DNA of 64,000 nucleotides from Pontibacter aydingkolensis (GTDB taxonomy: Bacteria > Bacteroidota > Bacteroidia > Cytophagales > Hymenobacteraceae), in NCBI RefSeq assembly GCF_019443125.1, contig NZ_JAHYXK010000004.1, positions 248,001-312,000 on the forward strand. The letters run 5' to 3'. A model generated the notes under the pieces. The model had not been told where the DNA came from and searched no databases. It saw nothing but the letters and a program-made list of their open reading frames with translations. Shown piece after piece: positions 1-8,271 of the stretch (position 1 is its first letter; the number at the start of each line of letters is the position of its first letter). Both the position numbers and the translations under genes were made by a program.

Positions 1-2187
1 GATCCACTATGCGTATTAGCCGCACTTAGTAAGCCTAACGTAGCATTTACAAAAGAACAACTTAAAACCTTCCCGCTTTCAGCAGATGATGTAGTTGACA
101 CATCCGTTGAGAATGCTCTTGTTCAGGCAGCCATCTCACCAGCCACTACTAATGGATCAAAAGTAGGAAGTGAAAAAAACACAACTAAAGCGCTTCATAA
201 GTTTTGCATTGATAAAACATCACTAGCTAAAGAAGGTAAGATAGACCCCATTATAGGGCGTGACCGGGAAACACGAATGATGGTGGAGATACTGGGTAGA
301 CGCACCAAACCTAATGTACTTATTGTTGGTGAGCCAGGTGTGGGTAAGACAGCTTTAGTAGATGGTTTTGCTTTAAATATCATCGCCAACAATGTACCAG
401 CTCACCTTCAGAATTCATTCCTTTACGAATTAGACACAGGCGCTTTAGTTGCCGGCGCATCTTATAAAGGCGAAGTAGAAGATCGTCTGAAAAATATCAT
501 TAAAGAATTGAAAGCGCTAGACAAGGCCATTCTATTCATTGACGAACTGCACACTTTTTTGGATAGTTCCAGCGCTGTCGGCTCGGGGGCAGCAAACCTA
601 CTTAAGCCTGAGTTAGCACGAGGAGAAATAACTGTTATAGGTGCTACTACGAATGATGAGTTTAGAGAATTCATAGAGCCAGAGCAGGCATTCAACAGGC
701 GCTTTGAAGTGCTACGAGTTGAGGAGCCAGATGTGGTATCAGCTACAAGAATGCTGCAAAAGCTTATTCCCTTTTACGAGCAGCATCACGGGGTACAGGT
801 AGCACATGATGCACCAGAAGAAGCTGTAAATCTCGCCAAACGCTATGTAAAAGACAGGCGCTTACCTGATGCTGCCATCGACCTATTAGATAGAACTATG
901 GCAGCGATCAGAATGGCTGACGAAACATCTGAAAAAGAATTAGCTACGCTACAGCAACAGCTCTTAACAATGACTGAGAATACTCATTCAATGGCAGATC
1001 TTCATTGGTTCAAAAGAGAGCTAAACAGTCGAATCAGCCCTATCCTACTCAGCCAACTAGAAGAGTCGGAAGATGATGAATTAGAAACACCTGAGGCACT
1101 GTATAATCATTTAACACAAGTGCTAGATGATTTGAGATCTCTGGCCACAGAGAAGAAAGGAAGTGTAGAAAAAGTTGACCTGGCGGCCGTTGTGGCACAC
1201 AAAACAGGTATTCCACTCGGTAAAATCCAAACAAAGGAGCGCGAAAAGTTGCTGGGTATGGAGGAGACCCTCCAGCAACGGGTGATTGGCCAGGATCAAG
1301 CGATAAAAGTAATTGCCGAGGCTATACTTGAAAACCGCTCCGGGCTTACAAAACTAGGGCAACCAATAGGTTCTTTCTTCTTCTTAGGACCAACTGGTAC
1401 TGGTAAAACGGAATTAGCTAAATCAATTGCGGATTTTCTCTTTAATGACGAATCTGCTATGATACGCTTCGATATGTCAGAGTTCAAAGAAGAACACTCT
1501 GCGGCCCTGTTATACGGTGCACCTCCAGGTTATGTAGGCTACAAAGAAGGTGGCCTGCTGGTAAACAAAATTCGGGAGAAGCCTTATGCCGTACTGCTTT
1601 TTGATGAGGTGGAAAAGGCACACCCTTCTGTGTTTGACGTATTTCTTCAGATACTTGATGAAGGCAAGCTGCATGACAGGTTAGGCAAAGAGGGTGACTT
1701 CTCGAATGCAGTAATTCTCTTCACTTCGAATATTGGTAGCGACTTTATTGTAAATCGATTTGAAGAACAAGGAACACTGCCTGCTTCATCCGAAATGATG
1801 GAAATTATGAGCAGGCACTTCCGACCAGAATTCTTGGCTCGTGTAACTGAAATAGTACCATTCGCTCCGATCACGGAAGAGAATGTAACTAAAATATTCA
1901 ACATCCATCTGAAGAAGTTACTTGAGACACTTAGTAAGCAAGGAATAACGCTTCAGATCACCAAACAGGCAGTCTTGAGCTTAGCGCTCTCCGGGTTTAC
2001 CCCTAAGTATGGCGCTAGGCCACTAACAGGGGTTATTCGAAATCAATTAAGAAGACCCATTTCCAGAATGATCATATCTGAGAAAATAGGCCGTGGCTCC
2101 ACAGTATTACTTGATGTAAATGAAGCCCAGGAACTGACTTGGGAAGTGTTACCGAAAGAATCAGAATTAATTTCCGATGAACTATAA
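1..2187 (+). CDS. clpV: T6SS sheath-recycling ATPase ClpV/TssH, 5' truncated
   Basis: Hexameric AAA+ ATPase that disassembles the contracted TssB/TssC sheath. The reading frame is open from base 1, so the N-terminal part lies left of the window; the first in-frame ATG at 277 is internal, because the codons before it are conserved ClpB/ClpV sequence (IGRDRE). Counting codons from base 1, the first Walker A (GEPGVGKT) is near 111-118 with Walker B ILFIDEL near 177. The second Walker A (GPTGTGKT) is near 463-470 with Walker B LLFDEVEKAH near 532. The C-terminal ClpB D2-small region (GARPLTGVIRNQL) is present. It lies 12 bases before tssB in the same direction. Calling it ClpV rather than ClpB rests on this context. 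Confidence 0.95.
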   Translation, partial: DPLCVLAALSKPNVAFTKEQLKTFPLSADDVVDTSVENALVQAAISPATTNGSKVGSEKNTTKALHKFCIDKTSLAKEGKIDPIIGRDRETRMMVEILGRRTKPNVLIVGEPGVGKTALVDGFALNIIANNVPAHLQNSFLYELDTGALVAGASYKGEVEDRLKNIIKELKALDKAILFIDELHTFLDSSSAVGSGAANLLKPELARGEITVIGATTNDEFREFIEPEQAFNRRFEVLRVEEPDVVSATRMLQKLIPFYEQHHGVQVAHDAPEEAVNLAKRYVKDRRLPDAAIDLLDRTMAAIRMADETSEKELATLQQQLLTMTENTHSMADLHWFKRELNSRISPILLSQLEESEDDELETPEALYNHLTQVLDDLRSLATEKKGSVEKVDLAAVVAHKTGIPLGKIQTKEREKLLGMEETLQQRVIGQDQAIKVIAEAILENRSGLTKLGQPIGSFFFLGPTGTGKTELAKSIADFLFNDESAMIRFDMSEFKEEHSAALLYGAPPGYVGYKEGGLLVNKIREKPYAVLLFDEVEKAHPSVFDVFLQILDEGKLHDRLGKEGDFSNAVILFTSNIGSDFIVNRFEEQGTLPASSEMMEIMSRHFRPEFLARVTEIVPFAPITEENVTKIFNIHLKKLLETLSKQGITLQITKQAVLSLALSGFTPKYGARPLTGVIRNQLRRPISRMIISEKIGRGSTVLLDVNEAQELTWEVLPKESELISDEL

Positions 2188-2199
2188 CTTATCTAACGC

Positions 2200-2652
2200 A
2201 TGAACGAAGTAGAAATCGGTGGACAGCTTGTCCCACAGCAATCTTTTGAAGCTATCACACAAATATCTTCAAACCGTACCCTTTTGGTACAACAATTAAC
2301 AACAAAGCCTACAAAGCCCGAACCTGTAACAGGCTTGAAAACCGTTGACGAAGTTTTTCAACACTTCAAACCCAGTGTTAAAGTAGAGTTTGAAACGCCA
2401 GAAGGCAAAACAACAAATGAAGAACTAAAATTTAACAACTTAGGCGACTTCGGAAAAGATGGGCTGATCTCCCAAAGTGAATTCCTGACAGAGACAAAAG
2501 AGCAGCAGGAGACTTACCAGAAAATAGCTAAGCAACTAAGAACAAATAAAATCTTAAAGTCCGCTTTACAGAATCCGGAGACCAGACAGGCTTTTATGCA
2601 AAGTATAGAAGCACTTATACAGGAAATTGACGAAGCAGACGGAGCAAGATAA
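2200..2652 (+). CDS. tssB: T6SS sheath small subunit TssB (Bacteroidetes type)
   Basis: 150-residue protein that pairs with TssC to build the contractile sheath around the Hcp tube. It has the expected size and order (ClpV-TssB-TssC), with a central acidic FNNLGDFGKDGL stretch, typical of TssB/VipA, and a helical C-terminus. It starts 12 bases after clpV and ends 26 bases before tssC, so the three are probably co-transcribed. Divergent from proteobacterial VipA, as expected for the Bacteroidetes subtype; the assignment uses both motif and position. Confidence 0.88.
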   Translation: MNEVEIGGQLVPQQSFEAITQISSNRTLLVQQLTTKPTKPEPVTGLKTVDEVFQHFKPSVKVEFETPEGKTTNEELKFNNLGDFGKDGLISQSEFLTETKEQQETYQKIAKQLRTNKILKSALQNPETRQAFMQSIEALIQEIDEADGAR

Positions 2653-2678
2653 GGAGTATCACTACTAATACTAAAATT

Positions 2679-4046
2679 ATGGAACAGGAAGAAGTATTAA
2701 AAACACCAGAATTAGAAGCTGTACAAGTAGAACGCTCGGCTCCGGCTCTGGAGATAAATGAACTTTGCGATCAACTAGCTGAATATGGCGGCTTTGAACT
2801 TATTGAAACCTCTATTGAGGGTGCAAAAGTGATGAACCCTGAGAGCAAAGCCAGAAAAAACATTTTCTTATCAGAATCATCAAGAGAGAAGGATCGCCTA
2901 AAGCTAAAAAAGCAGCTACAAATGTGGCTCGATCTTGTAAGCAGTTCAGATGCTATAGCAGAAATGGTAAGTGTTGCCCAAGAAAAAGCTGATTCGGCAG
3001 AAGACACACTCAAAACAAACCTGAAAAAAGCTGTGGAAGAGGTACGTCCGCTTGAGCAGGCATACCGCTCAGTAGCTATGTTCTACAAAAATGCAGAGAG
3101 TGATAAGATAAAGAACCTTACCATCTTCAACGCAAACATAGATCGCCTTAAAGACCTAGACAACACGCTGGTAATTGATAAAATAAGTGAAGAGTTGAAG
3201 GCCAGACACGACCGGTTAGACCTGCGCGAGAACTATGCTTTGTTAGTTATACCAGGGTATTTAGGATCTAACAAAGTAGTGGAGAAATGGGCTAAGATCG
3301 CTCACCAAAATAAGGTGATGCTGGTGACTGACTTTGAGAATTTAGATGCCCCGGATGCGGTGATGGAAGAATTCGATGCTGCCAATCTTACAGGCGGTGA
3401 CATTTATAGATCAAATGTACTGATGACCTGCAACTGGTTGGTTGGCCGTGAAAAGCACCAGGACCTTGGCGAGGATGAGGAATTGCTGTTGCCTCCCTCT
3501 ACTGCCTTGGCAGGAAAAATATATAGTACTTTAATAGCTCAGCCTACAGCAGGCAAAATGCATGGTGGTATTAATGAAGTGGATGGCGTAAGCTTCCCTC
3601 TTAAAAAAGGAGAAATAACAGAGCTGGAGAAGCGCGGATTAGTACCTATGGTAAAAGAGTGGGAAAAGGTAATGGCCTTCTCTGCCAAAACACTTTATAC
3701 AGGTAACGACATTGGCCTTCAAACCTACTCCGTAGTACGTGTATTTGACTACGTCGGCAAAGTTCTCGTCGACTTCCTGAACCGCCAGGCATTTGTGAAC
3801 TGGACACCGGTTGTAGAAAGAGATCTAAGAAAAGAGATCTCCAAGTACCTAGAGAGTATCAGGGGTAGTGATAAGATCATACAGGACTACAACCTGATGC
3901 GATTGGAGCAGGACCCAGACACAAAGCAAATATTTATAGACCTGCACATTACTCCTTTCTTCCCAGCCAAGAACTTCATGCTGAAACTTGGTGGAACTAA
4001 AGGTGACACCGCAGAAGCATGGGCATCGGAATACGCGGAGCAATAA
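2679..4046 (+). CDS. tssC: T6SS sheath large subunit TssC
   Basis: 455-residue sheath protein, the VipB/TssC partner of TssB. The N-terminal third is helical and charged, and the core (about residues 185-455) carries the sheath fold with YALLVIPGYLG, an ANLTGGDIYRSNVLMTCNWL-like region and a conserved C-terminal handshake part (ITPFFPAKNFMLKL). The length is normal for the family. It sits between tssB and hcp, with 51 bases to hcp. A high-level structural protein, so strong expression is expected; no promoter could be recognised in the short spacers. Confidence 0.93.
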   Translation: MEQEEVLKTPELEAVQVERSAPALEINELCDQLAEYGGFELIETSIEGAKVMNPESKARKNIFLSESSREKDRLKLKKQLQMWLDLVSSSDAIAEMVSVAQEKADSAEDTLKTNLKKAVEEVRPLEQAYRSVAMFYKNAESDKIKNLTIFNANIDRLKDLDNTLVIDKISEELKARHDRLDLRENYALLVIPGYLGSNKVVEKWAKIAHQNKVMLVTDFENLDAPDAVMEEFDAANLTGGDIYRSNVLMTCNWLVGREKHQDLGEDEELLLPPSTALAGKIYSTLIAQPTAGKMHGGINEVDGVSFPLKKGEITELEKRGLVPMVKEWEKVMAFSAKTLYTGNDIGLQTYSVVRVFDYVGKVLVDFLNRQAFVNWTPVVERDLRKEISKYLESIRGSDKIIQDYNLMRLEQDPDTKQIFIDLHITPFFPAKNFMLKLGGTKGDTAEAWASEYAEQ

Positions 4047-4097
4047 ACTTAATTTAACTTTTCTAAAACTGAATCATCAACTTAAAATTTTAAAGCA

Positions 4098-4514
4098 ATG
4101 GCTGTTAATGCAAGACTAAACTTAGACAGTTTAAAGGATGTGAGAGTAATTGATTTCTCTTACAATTTCAACCGTGACATTGATGCCTCTGGAAGACCTT
4201 CAGGTTCTGTTAGAGGTGGCACAGTAAACATTACAATTGAGTCCACAAAAAGCGCCTTTCTGCCTGCCTGGATGACAGTTGGATCTGGTAAAACAAAAAG
4301 TGGAGAAATAACCATCAGTGACGATGAGGATGATGCAAAATCTCTAAAAAAGATAAAGTTCGATGATGCTTTTATTGTGAACTATGGCGAGAACTTTAGC
4401 TGGCAGGGAGGCGAAAACATGATGGAAACATTTACCATATCAGCGCATAAGTTGAAAGTGGATGGTGAAAACGGTCCTGCTGAGTTTCAAAATGAGTGGC
4501 CGAGCAAAAAATAG
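4098..4514 (+). CDS. hcp: T6SS tube protein Hcp/TssD (Bacteroidetes type)
   Basis: 138-residue inner-tube protein that stacks in hexameric rings and is expelled on firing; small effectors can ride inside it. The sequence has the beta-rich Bacteroidetes TssD pattern: an N-terminal IDFSYNFNRDIDASGRPSG segment, then FLPAWM, and a C-terminal ETFTISAHKLKV strand. Position after tssC supports it. A perfect long hairpin begins right after the stop codon (4515-4573), which would stabilise or terminate the tssBC-hcp message and allow hcp to be made in excess over downstream baseplate genes (inference). Confidence 0.92.
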   Translation: MAVNARLNLDSLKDVRVIDFSYNFNRDIDASGRPSGSVRGGTVNITIESTKSAFLPAWMTVGSGKTKSGEITISDDEDDAKSLKKIKFDDAFIVNYGENFSWQGGENMMETFTISAHKLKVDGENGPAEFQNEWPSKK

Positions 4515-4573
4515 ATAAGTTTAAGTTTAGTAGTCTCTTCGATTACTTAGGAGACTACTAAACTTAAACTTAT
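4515..4573 (+). terminator. Long perfect hairpin immediately after hcp
   Basis: Perfect 23-bp inverted repeat (4515-4537 against 4551-4573) with a 13-base loop, starting at the first base after the hcp stop. The stem is AT-rich at its base and ends in GTCTC/GAGAC at the loop. There is no U-tract directly after it, so it may act as an mRNA stabiliser, processing site or partial terminator rather than a classical intrinsic terminator. Confidence 0.7.
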
Positions 4574-4709
4574 ATACTAAGAGTATTCTATTTATTCTTC
4601 AACGTAGGCGTGAAACACGTTCAGCACTATTCTATTCTTTTATGAAGAACATTCATTAGAATAATTGATAATGAAATACCAGGATATAAATGTTTGAATT
4701 TTAAAAGTA

Positions 4710-5231
4710 ATGGCTGGTCGTAAAGGTGTGTTAACTATTTATGAATCTAATAGAGTGCCTGAAAATAAAGAATCTATGGCCTCTTTTATTAAAACTTTTG
4801 CAGAAGGTACATGGAAGAACTTCATTGACACAAACAAAAGCACGGTTCCATCAAAAGCTACAGACGCAGTCGGTATACTAGTGGGAGCTAAAACGACCGC
4901 TTATTACGGTGCAATCTCCCCTGTACAAGCTTTAAACCCACTACAGTTGTTCAAAGGGAAAACGCCATTCCCAGCAGAATTCACAGCTTCTGGAGCAATA
5001 CGAGTTTTTGAATATACAAACTTACAGCGAGCAATTTTACTCGCCAAGGCTTCTCTAGCTAAAGTTGTTCTTGTGACAGTAGCATATGAGGGAGGAGTAC
5101 TTGTGGGCTCCATAATAAACCAAGCACTACCTGAATCAACTAAGGATGCAATTGGTGGTACTATATATGAAATTGTTGAAAACGAAGGCTGGAAAATGTT
5201 ATTTACTAACCCATTTGGTTTAAAAAAGTAG
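4710..5231 (+). CDS. Unknown protein encoded between hcp and vgrG
   Basis: 173 residues; I do not recognise a family. The N-terminal half is polar (VLTIYESNRVPENKESM, then a GTWKNFID stretch). The second half is rich in small and hydrophobic residues, with weak membrane-like segments around 50-70 (VGILVGAKTTAYYGAISPV) and 105-138 (AILLAKASLAKVVLVTVAY and a following GGVLVGSII). There is no signal peptide. It is preceded by a 195-base spacer with the post-hcp hairpin and lies 57 bases before vgrG. A gene here could be a cargo, adaptor or chaperone for VgrG, or an effector acting on membranes, but that is inference from position only. Confidence 0.75.
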   Translation: MAGRKGVLTIYESNRVPENKESMASFIKTFAEGTWKNFIDTNKSTVPSKATDAVGILVGAKTTAYYGAISPVQALNPLQLFKGKTPFPAEFTASGAIRVFEYTNLQRAILLAKASLAKVVLVTVAYEGGVLVGSIINQALPESTKDAIGGTIYEIVENEGWKMLFTNPFGLKK

Positions 5232-5288
5232 ATTTTCCAACTCAATTGTTATAAAAGATTATTTATTTATAAATCAAAAACCTATCCA

Positions 5289-7172
5289 TTGGCACAGCAT
5301 GTAGATGTACATATAAGCATTGAAGGAGAGCAGCTACTGCCTTTCTCAAGCATTTCTATCACGCAAGATATTCATCAACATCATGCGTTTGAAGTCGTGC
5401 TGCCTGTGGATGCTTTTGAAAACAGCAGCAGGGGCTTTTTGCAGCAGTCAAAAGAGTACATAGGCAAAAGTATTATCATACGTTTTGGATCAAAGCTCTT
5501 TGAGAAAAAGTATCCTGACAACCAGTTCATCGGACTTGTCACAAACATAGGGGTGTGTAGATCAGGAAATGGCGAACGCCAGGTGATTGTCCGGGGGAGC
5601 AGCCCTACCATACTGATGGATGGGAATGGCCAGTGCTGTTCCTTTACGCAAAAGTCTCTGCAGGAGATTGCAAATGCAGCCCTCGAGAAAGTACCTCGTT
5701 CTCTGGAAACGGAGGTAAGCCCGATGAACGGGAATGCTATACCTTATACAGTTCAGTTTAACGAAAGTAACTGGGCCTTCTTACAGCGGATGGCAACCAG
5801 TTATGGGGAGTGGTGCTTTTACAATGGTACAAAGCTGATTTTTGGTAAACTACTGAAAGGCGATGTAATTGATCTGCCTTTTGGTGAAGATCTTTTCAGC
5901 TTTGAATTTGACCTGCACCTGCTGCCTGTAAATAATAAGGCCATAGCATACAATTACCTAGAGAGCGAAGTATATGAGAGCGCTGCCTCCTCAGCTTCCG
6001 TAGAAGATCTAGATGAGTTCGGAAAATTTGCATTAGATCAATCAGCTAAAGTGTTTTCACAGGAACCTGCCTTTGCCGCCCGAAATGTGGTAGTACAGCA
6101 GCAGGAACTTGATGAGGTTCTTACAGTACAGAAAGCCGCTTCTGCGCGAAGTATGGTCATAGCAACTGGCGACAGTGACAACCCTCACCTGAACGTAGGT
6201 ACTGTCGTCAACATAACCGGGGAAGCTGTTAGCGAACAGGATTATGGCAGGTTCATTGTCACATCGGTTGTGCATCACATTAGTGGCTCCTACTCCTACA
6301 GCAATGATTTTACTGCCATTCCTGTAGAAAATCAGTCTCCACCGCCAGCGCCTGTACGAAGACCCCAAGGCGAAATTCAACCAGCCGTGATCATCGACAA
6401 TGTAGATCCGGAAGGGCTTGGCAGGGTGAAGGCACAATTCTACTGGCAAAAGGCGCCCGAATCTACTCCCTGGATACGCGTAGCCAACACGATGTCTGGT
6501 AATGGTAAAAGTGCAATTCATGGCTTTTACTTCACGCCCGAAATTGATGATGAGGTCATGATAGGATTTGAAGACAATAACCCTGACAAGCCTTTTGTCA
6601 TGGGAAGCGTGTACCACAAAAAAGTAGCGCCTTCAGAATGGAAGGATAGTAACAATAACTTTAAAGTGATACGCACCCGCAACGGCAACGAGATCTATTT
6701 ATCTGATAAAGACGGCAAAGAAGAAATAAGGATAATCAATAAAGATACTGGTGATCCTACCAACATGATAGCCCTTTCGATGGAAGGCAATGGTAAGATT
6801 ACTATTCAGACAAAAGGGGATTTGATGATGAAGGCCAAATCCATAGAAATGACAGCTGAAGAAGGCATAAAGATCACATCAGGCAAAGCAACTGATATGA
6901 AAGCTCAGGAGCTAAATGCGAAAGCTGATCAGGGTATCAAGTTAAATTCAGGCCAGGCCACAGAAATAAAGGCTATGGACATGAAAGTGAACGCAGATAA
7001 TGCTATCAACTTGATAGGACAGCAGATGAGTATGGAAAGCACATCCACTAAGTTGAAAGCCTCTGCACAACTCAATATAGAAGGAGCCCAGGCAACAGTT
7101 AAGTCTCAAATTCTGCAAATTGATGGTGGGGCTCAGGCTTCGGTGAAGGCTGGCATTATTAGGTTGAATTGA
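5289..7172 (+). CDS. vgrG: T6SS spike protein VgrG/TssI
   Basis: 627-residue trimeric spike. Residues 1-350 form the gp27-like part (FVVTSVVHHISGSYS-type strands). Residues about 358-443 are the gp5 OB-fold (AVIIDNVDPEGLGRVKAQF, WIRV, EIDDEVMIGFEDNNPDKPF). After residue 480 there is a run of short beta repeats (KSIEMTAEEGIKITSGKA and similar) forming the needle. It ends without an extra effector domain, so cargo probably binds through PAAR or adaptors. The frame has no ATG upstream; TTG at 5289 gives the canonical N-terminus, and no clear ribosome binding site is seen. The N-terminus is therefore the least certain part. Confidence 0.94.
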   Translation: MAQHVDVHISIEGEQLLPFSSISITQDIHQHHAFEVVLPVDAFENSSRGFLQQSKEYIGKSIIIRFGSKLFEKKYPDNQFIGLVTNIGVCRSGNGERQVIVRGSSPTILMDGNGQCCSFTQKSLQEIANAALEKVPRSLETEVSPMNGNAIPYTVQFNESNWAFLQRMATSYGEWCFYNGTKLIFGKLLKGDVIDLPFGEDLFSFEFDLHLLPVNNKAIAYNYLESEVYESAASSASVEDLDEFGKFALDQSAKVFSQEPAFAARNVVVQQQELDEVLTVQKAASARSMVIATGDSDNPHLNVGTVVNITGEAVSEQDYGRFIVTSVVHHISGSYSYSNDFTAIPVENQSPPPAPVRRPQGEIQPAVIIDNVDPEGLGRVKAQFYWQKAPESTPWIRVANTMSGNGKSAIHGFYFTPEIDDEVMIGFEDNNPDKPFVMGSVYHKKVAPSEWKDSNNNFKVIRTRNGNEIYLSDKDGKEEIRIINKDTGDPTNMIALSMEGNGKITIQTKGDLMMKAKSIEMTAEEGIKITSGKATDMKAQELNAKADQGIKLNSGQATEIKAMDMKVNADNAINLIGQQMSMESTSTKLKASAQLNIEGAQATVKSQILQIDGGAQASVKAGIIRLN

Positions 7173-7245
7173 TCTTTATAAGCAGAAGGAAATTAGCCTA
7201 AGGCTAAATCAAAAATAGTTTAAGACAACATACTTGGTTAAGTCA

Positions 7246-7785
7246 ATGGAAAAAGCGGATCAACTGTCACCGAGTGATATAAAATCATTTAGAACCACTA
7301 TAGCAACCACTACGCTAAAGCCCGGTACAGTACTTTGGAGATTTGCCTCCAGCATGCATGCCAGTAAGTTTGGTGCTTATTGGGTAGACGCTAAAACCAT
7401 GTCTGAGATAATGATAACATTCAGTGCTTTGAACATCTATGATCTTAACTTTAAGAAGAGTGTCATCAGAGACAGCTTGGCATTACTTTCTAACTGGGAC
7501 ACTCATTGTGAATATAGAGTAAAAATTGAGTTGAAAAAAGAAGTAGTAGCTCATGTTGGCACCATAGGTACTCAGCAGACCTACATGAAGGCTAACCTAA
7601 ATAATAAGCGTACGGCTGATGCTGCTGTGAAAAAATTAGCGGGAGGAAACAGCCAAAACATAGAAAAGATGATAGAACAGCGAATTGGAGGTTATACGCA
7701 ATATGTTATACCACGCTTCAGGGACAGAAGCCTTAACCAAAACGATAATCAATATGCAAAGCTGCTGCATTTCTGTCACATATAG
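7246..7785 (+). CDS. Unknown, toxin-like protein between vgrG and tssE
   Basis: 179 residues from the ATG at 7246; a TTG four codons upstream (7234) is possible. No family is recognised with confidence. The N-terminal part (LKPGTVLWRFAS, then FGAYWVD followed by a Ser/Thr-containing stretch) and the C-terminal GGYTQYVIPRF resemble the Arg... YW ...GG-Q layout seen in NAD-consuming ADP-ribosyltransferase/TNT-type toxin domains. That resemblance is a visual impression, not an alignment. No signal peptide or membrane segment. Its place directly after vgrG and before tssE fits a spike-associated effector, but no obvious immunity gene follows, so a structural or adaptor role is also open. Confidence 0.78.
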   Translation: MEKADQLSPSDIKSFRTTIATTTLKPGTVLWRFASSMHASKFGAYWVDAKTMSEIMITFSALNIYDLNFKKSVIRDSLALLSNWDTHCEYRVKIELKKEVVAHVGTIGTQQTYMKANLNNKRTADAAVKKLAGGNSQNIEKMIEQRIGGYTQYVIPRFRDRSLNQNDNQYAKLLHFCHI

Positions 7786-7813
7786 TTTCTTTAATCTTGA
7801 ATAAAGGCTTGAC

Positions 7814-8260
7814 ATGAGCATACTTTACAACTATTACACACTTCCTCTTCAGTGCCAGGACCTTATTCAAAAGAAAAGACAATCAAGGTGTACTCTTGCT
7901 GATTCCCTTCGCCAGCATATACACCTACTTATCAGAACCCATTTCAACGAGAGTAGATTCGACAGTGAGTACGGGTGCATGATATGGGAAAAAGACTTTG
8001 AAACGATACGAAGTGTAGACAAATGGAAAACAGAGCTTTTAGATTCTTTTCAAAAAGCACTGAAAAAGTATGAAGTCAGGTTATCTGATATACAAATAGT
8101 AGTTAACCTGGATGATTTAAAAGTAGTTGATCCAAAGACCAGAAAAATAGTTGAATTAAGAAGAAGAATAAATCTTCATATAGAAGGAATAATCCGACAG
8201 ACAAACGAAGCATTTCAACACAAAGAATTTATATTTTTTAGTCCCCTTTCACTCACATAA
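7814..8260 (+). CDS. tssE: T6SS baseplate protein TssE (gp25-like)
   Basis: 148 residues of the GPW/gp25 family, the baseplate wedge component that starts sheath assembly. The family signature is visible as the N-terminal LADSLRQHIHLLI helix followed by FDSEYGCMIWEKDFE, with the conserved acidic residue after the glycine-containing turn. It is 28 bases after the previous gene and 11 bases before tssF, consistent with one baseplate operon tssEFGK. Confidence 0.88.
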   Translation: MSILYNYYTLPLQCQDLIQKKRQSRCTLADSLRQHIHLLIRTHFNESRFDSEYGCMIWEKDFETIRSVDKWKTELLDSFQKALKKYEVRLSDIQIVVNLDDLKVVDPKTRKIVELRRRINLHIEGIIRQTNEAFQHKEFIFFSPLSLT

Positions 8261-8271
8261 GTGTAGTCTCT

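Noticed and set aside
6057..6617. 186-codon open frame on the minus strand within vgrG
   Set aside because: It lies fully inside a strongly supported gene, its product looks like no protein (His/Arg-rich without pattern) and it follows the codon bias of vgrG on the other strand.
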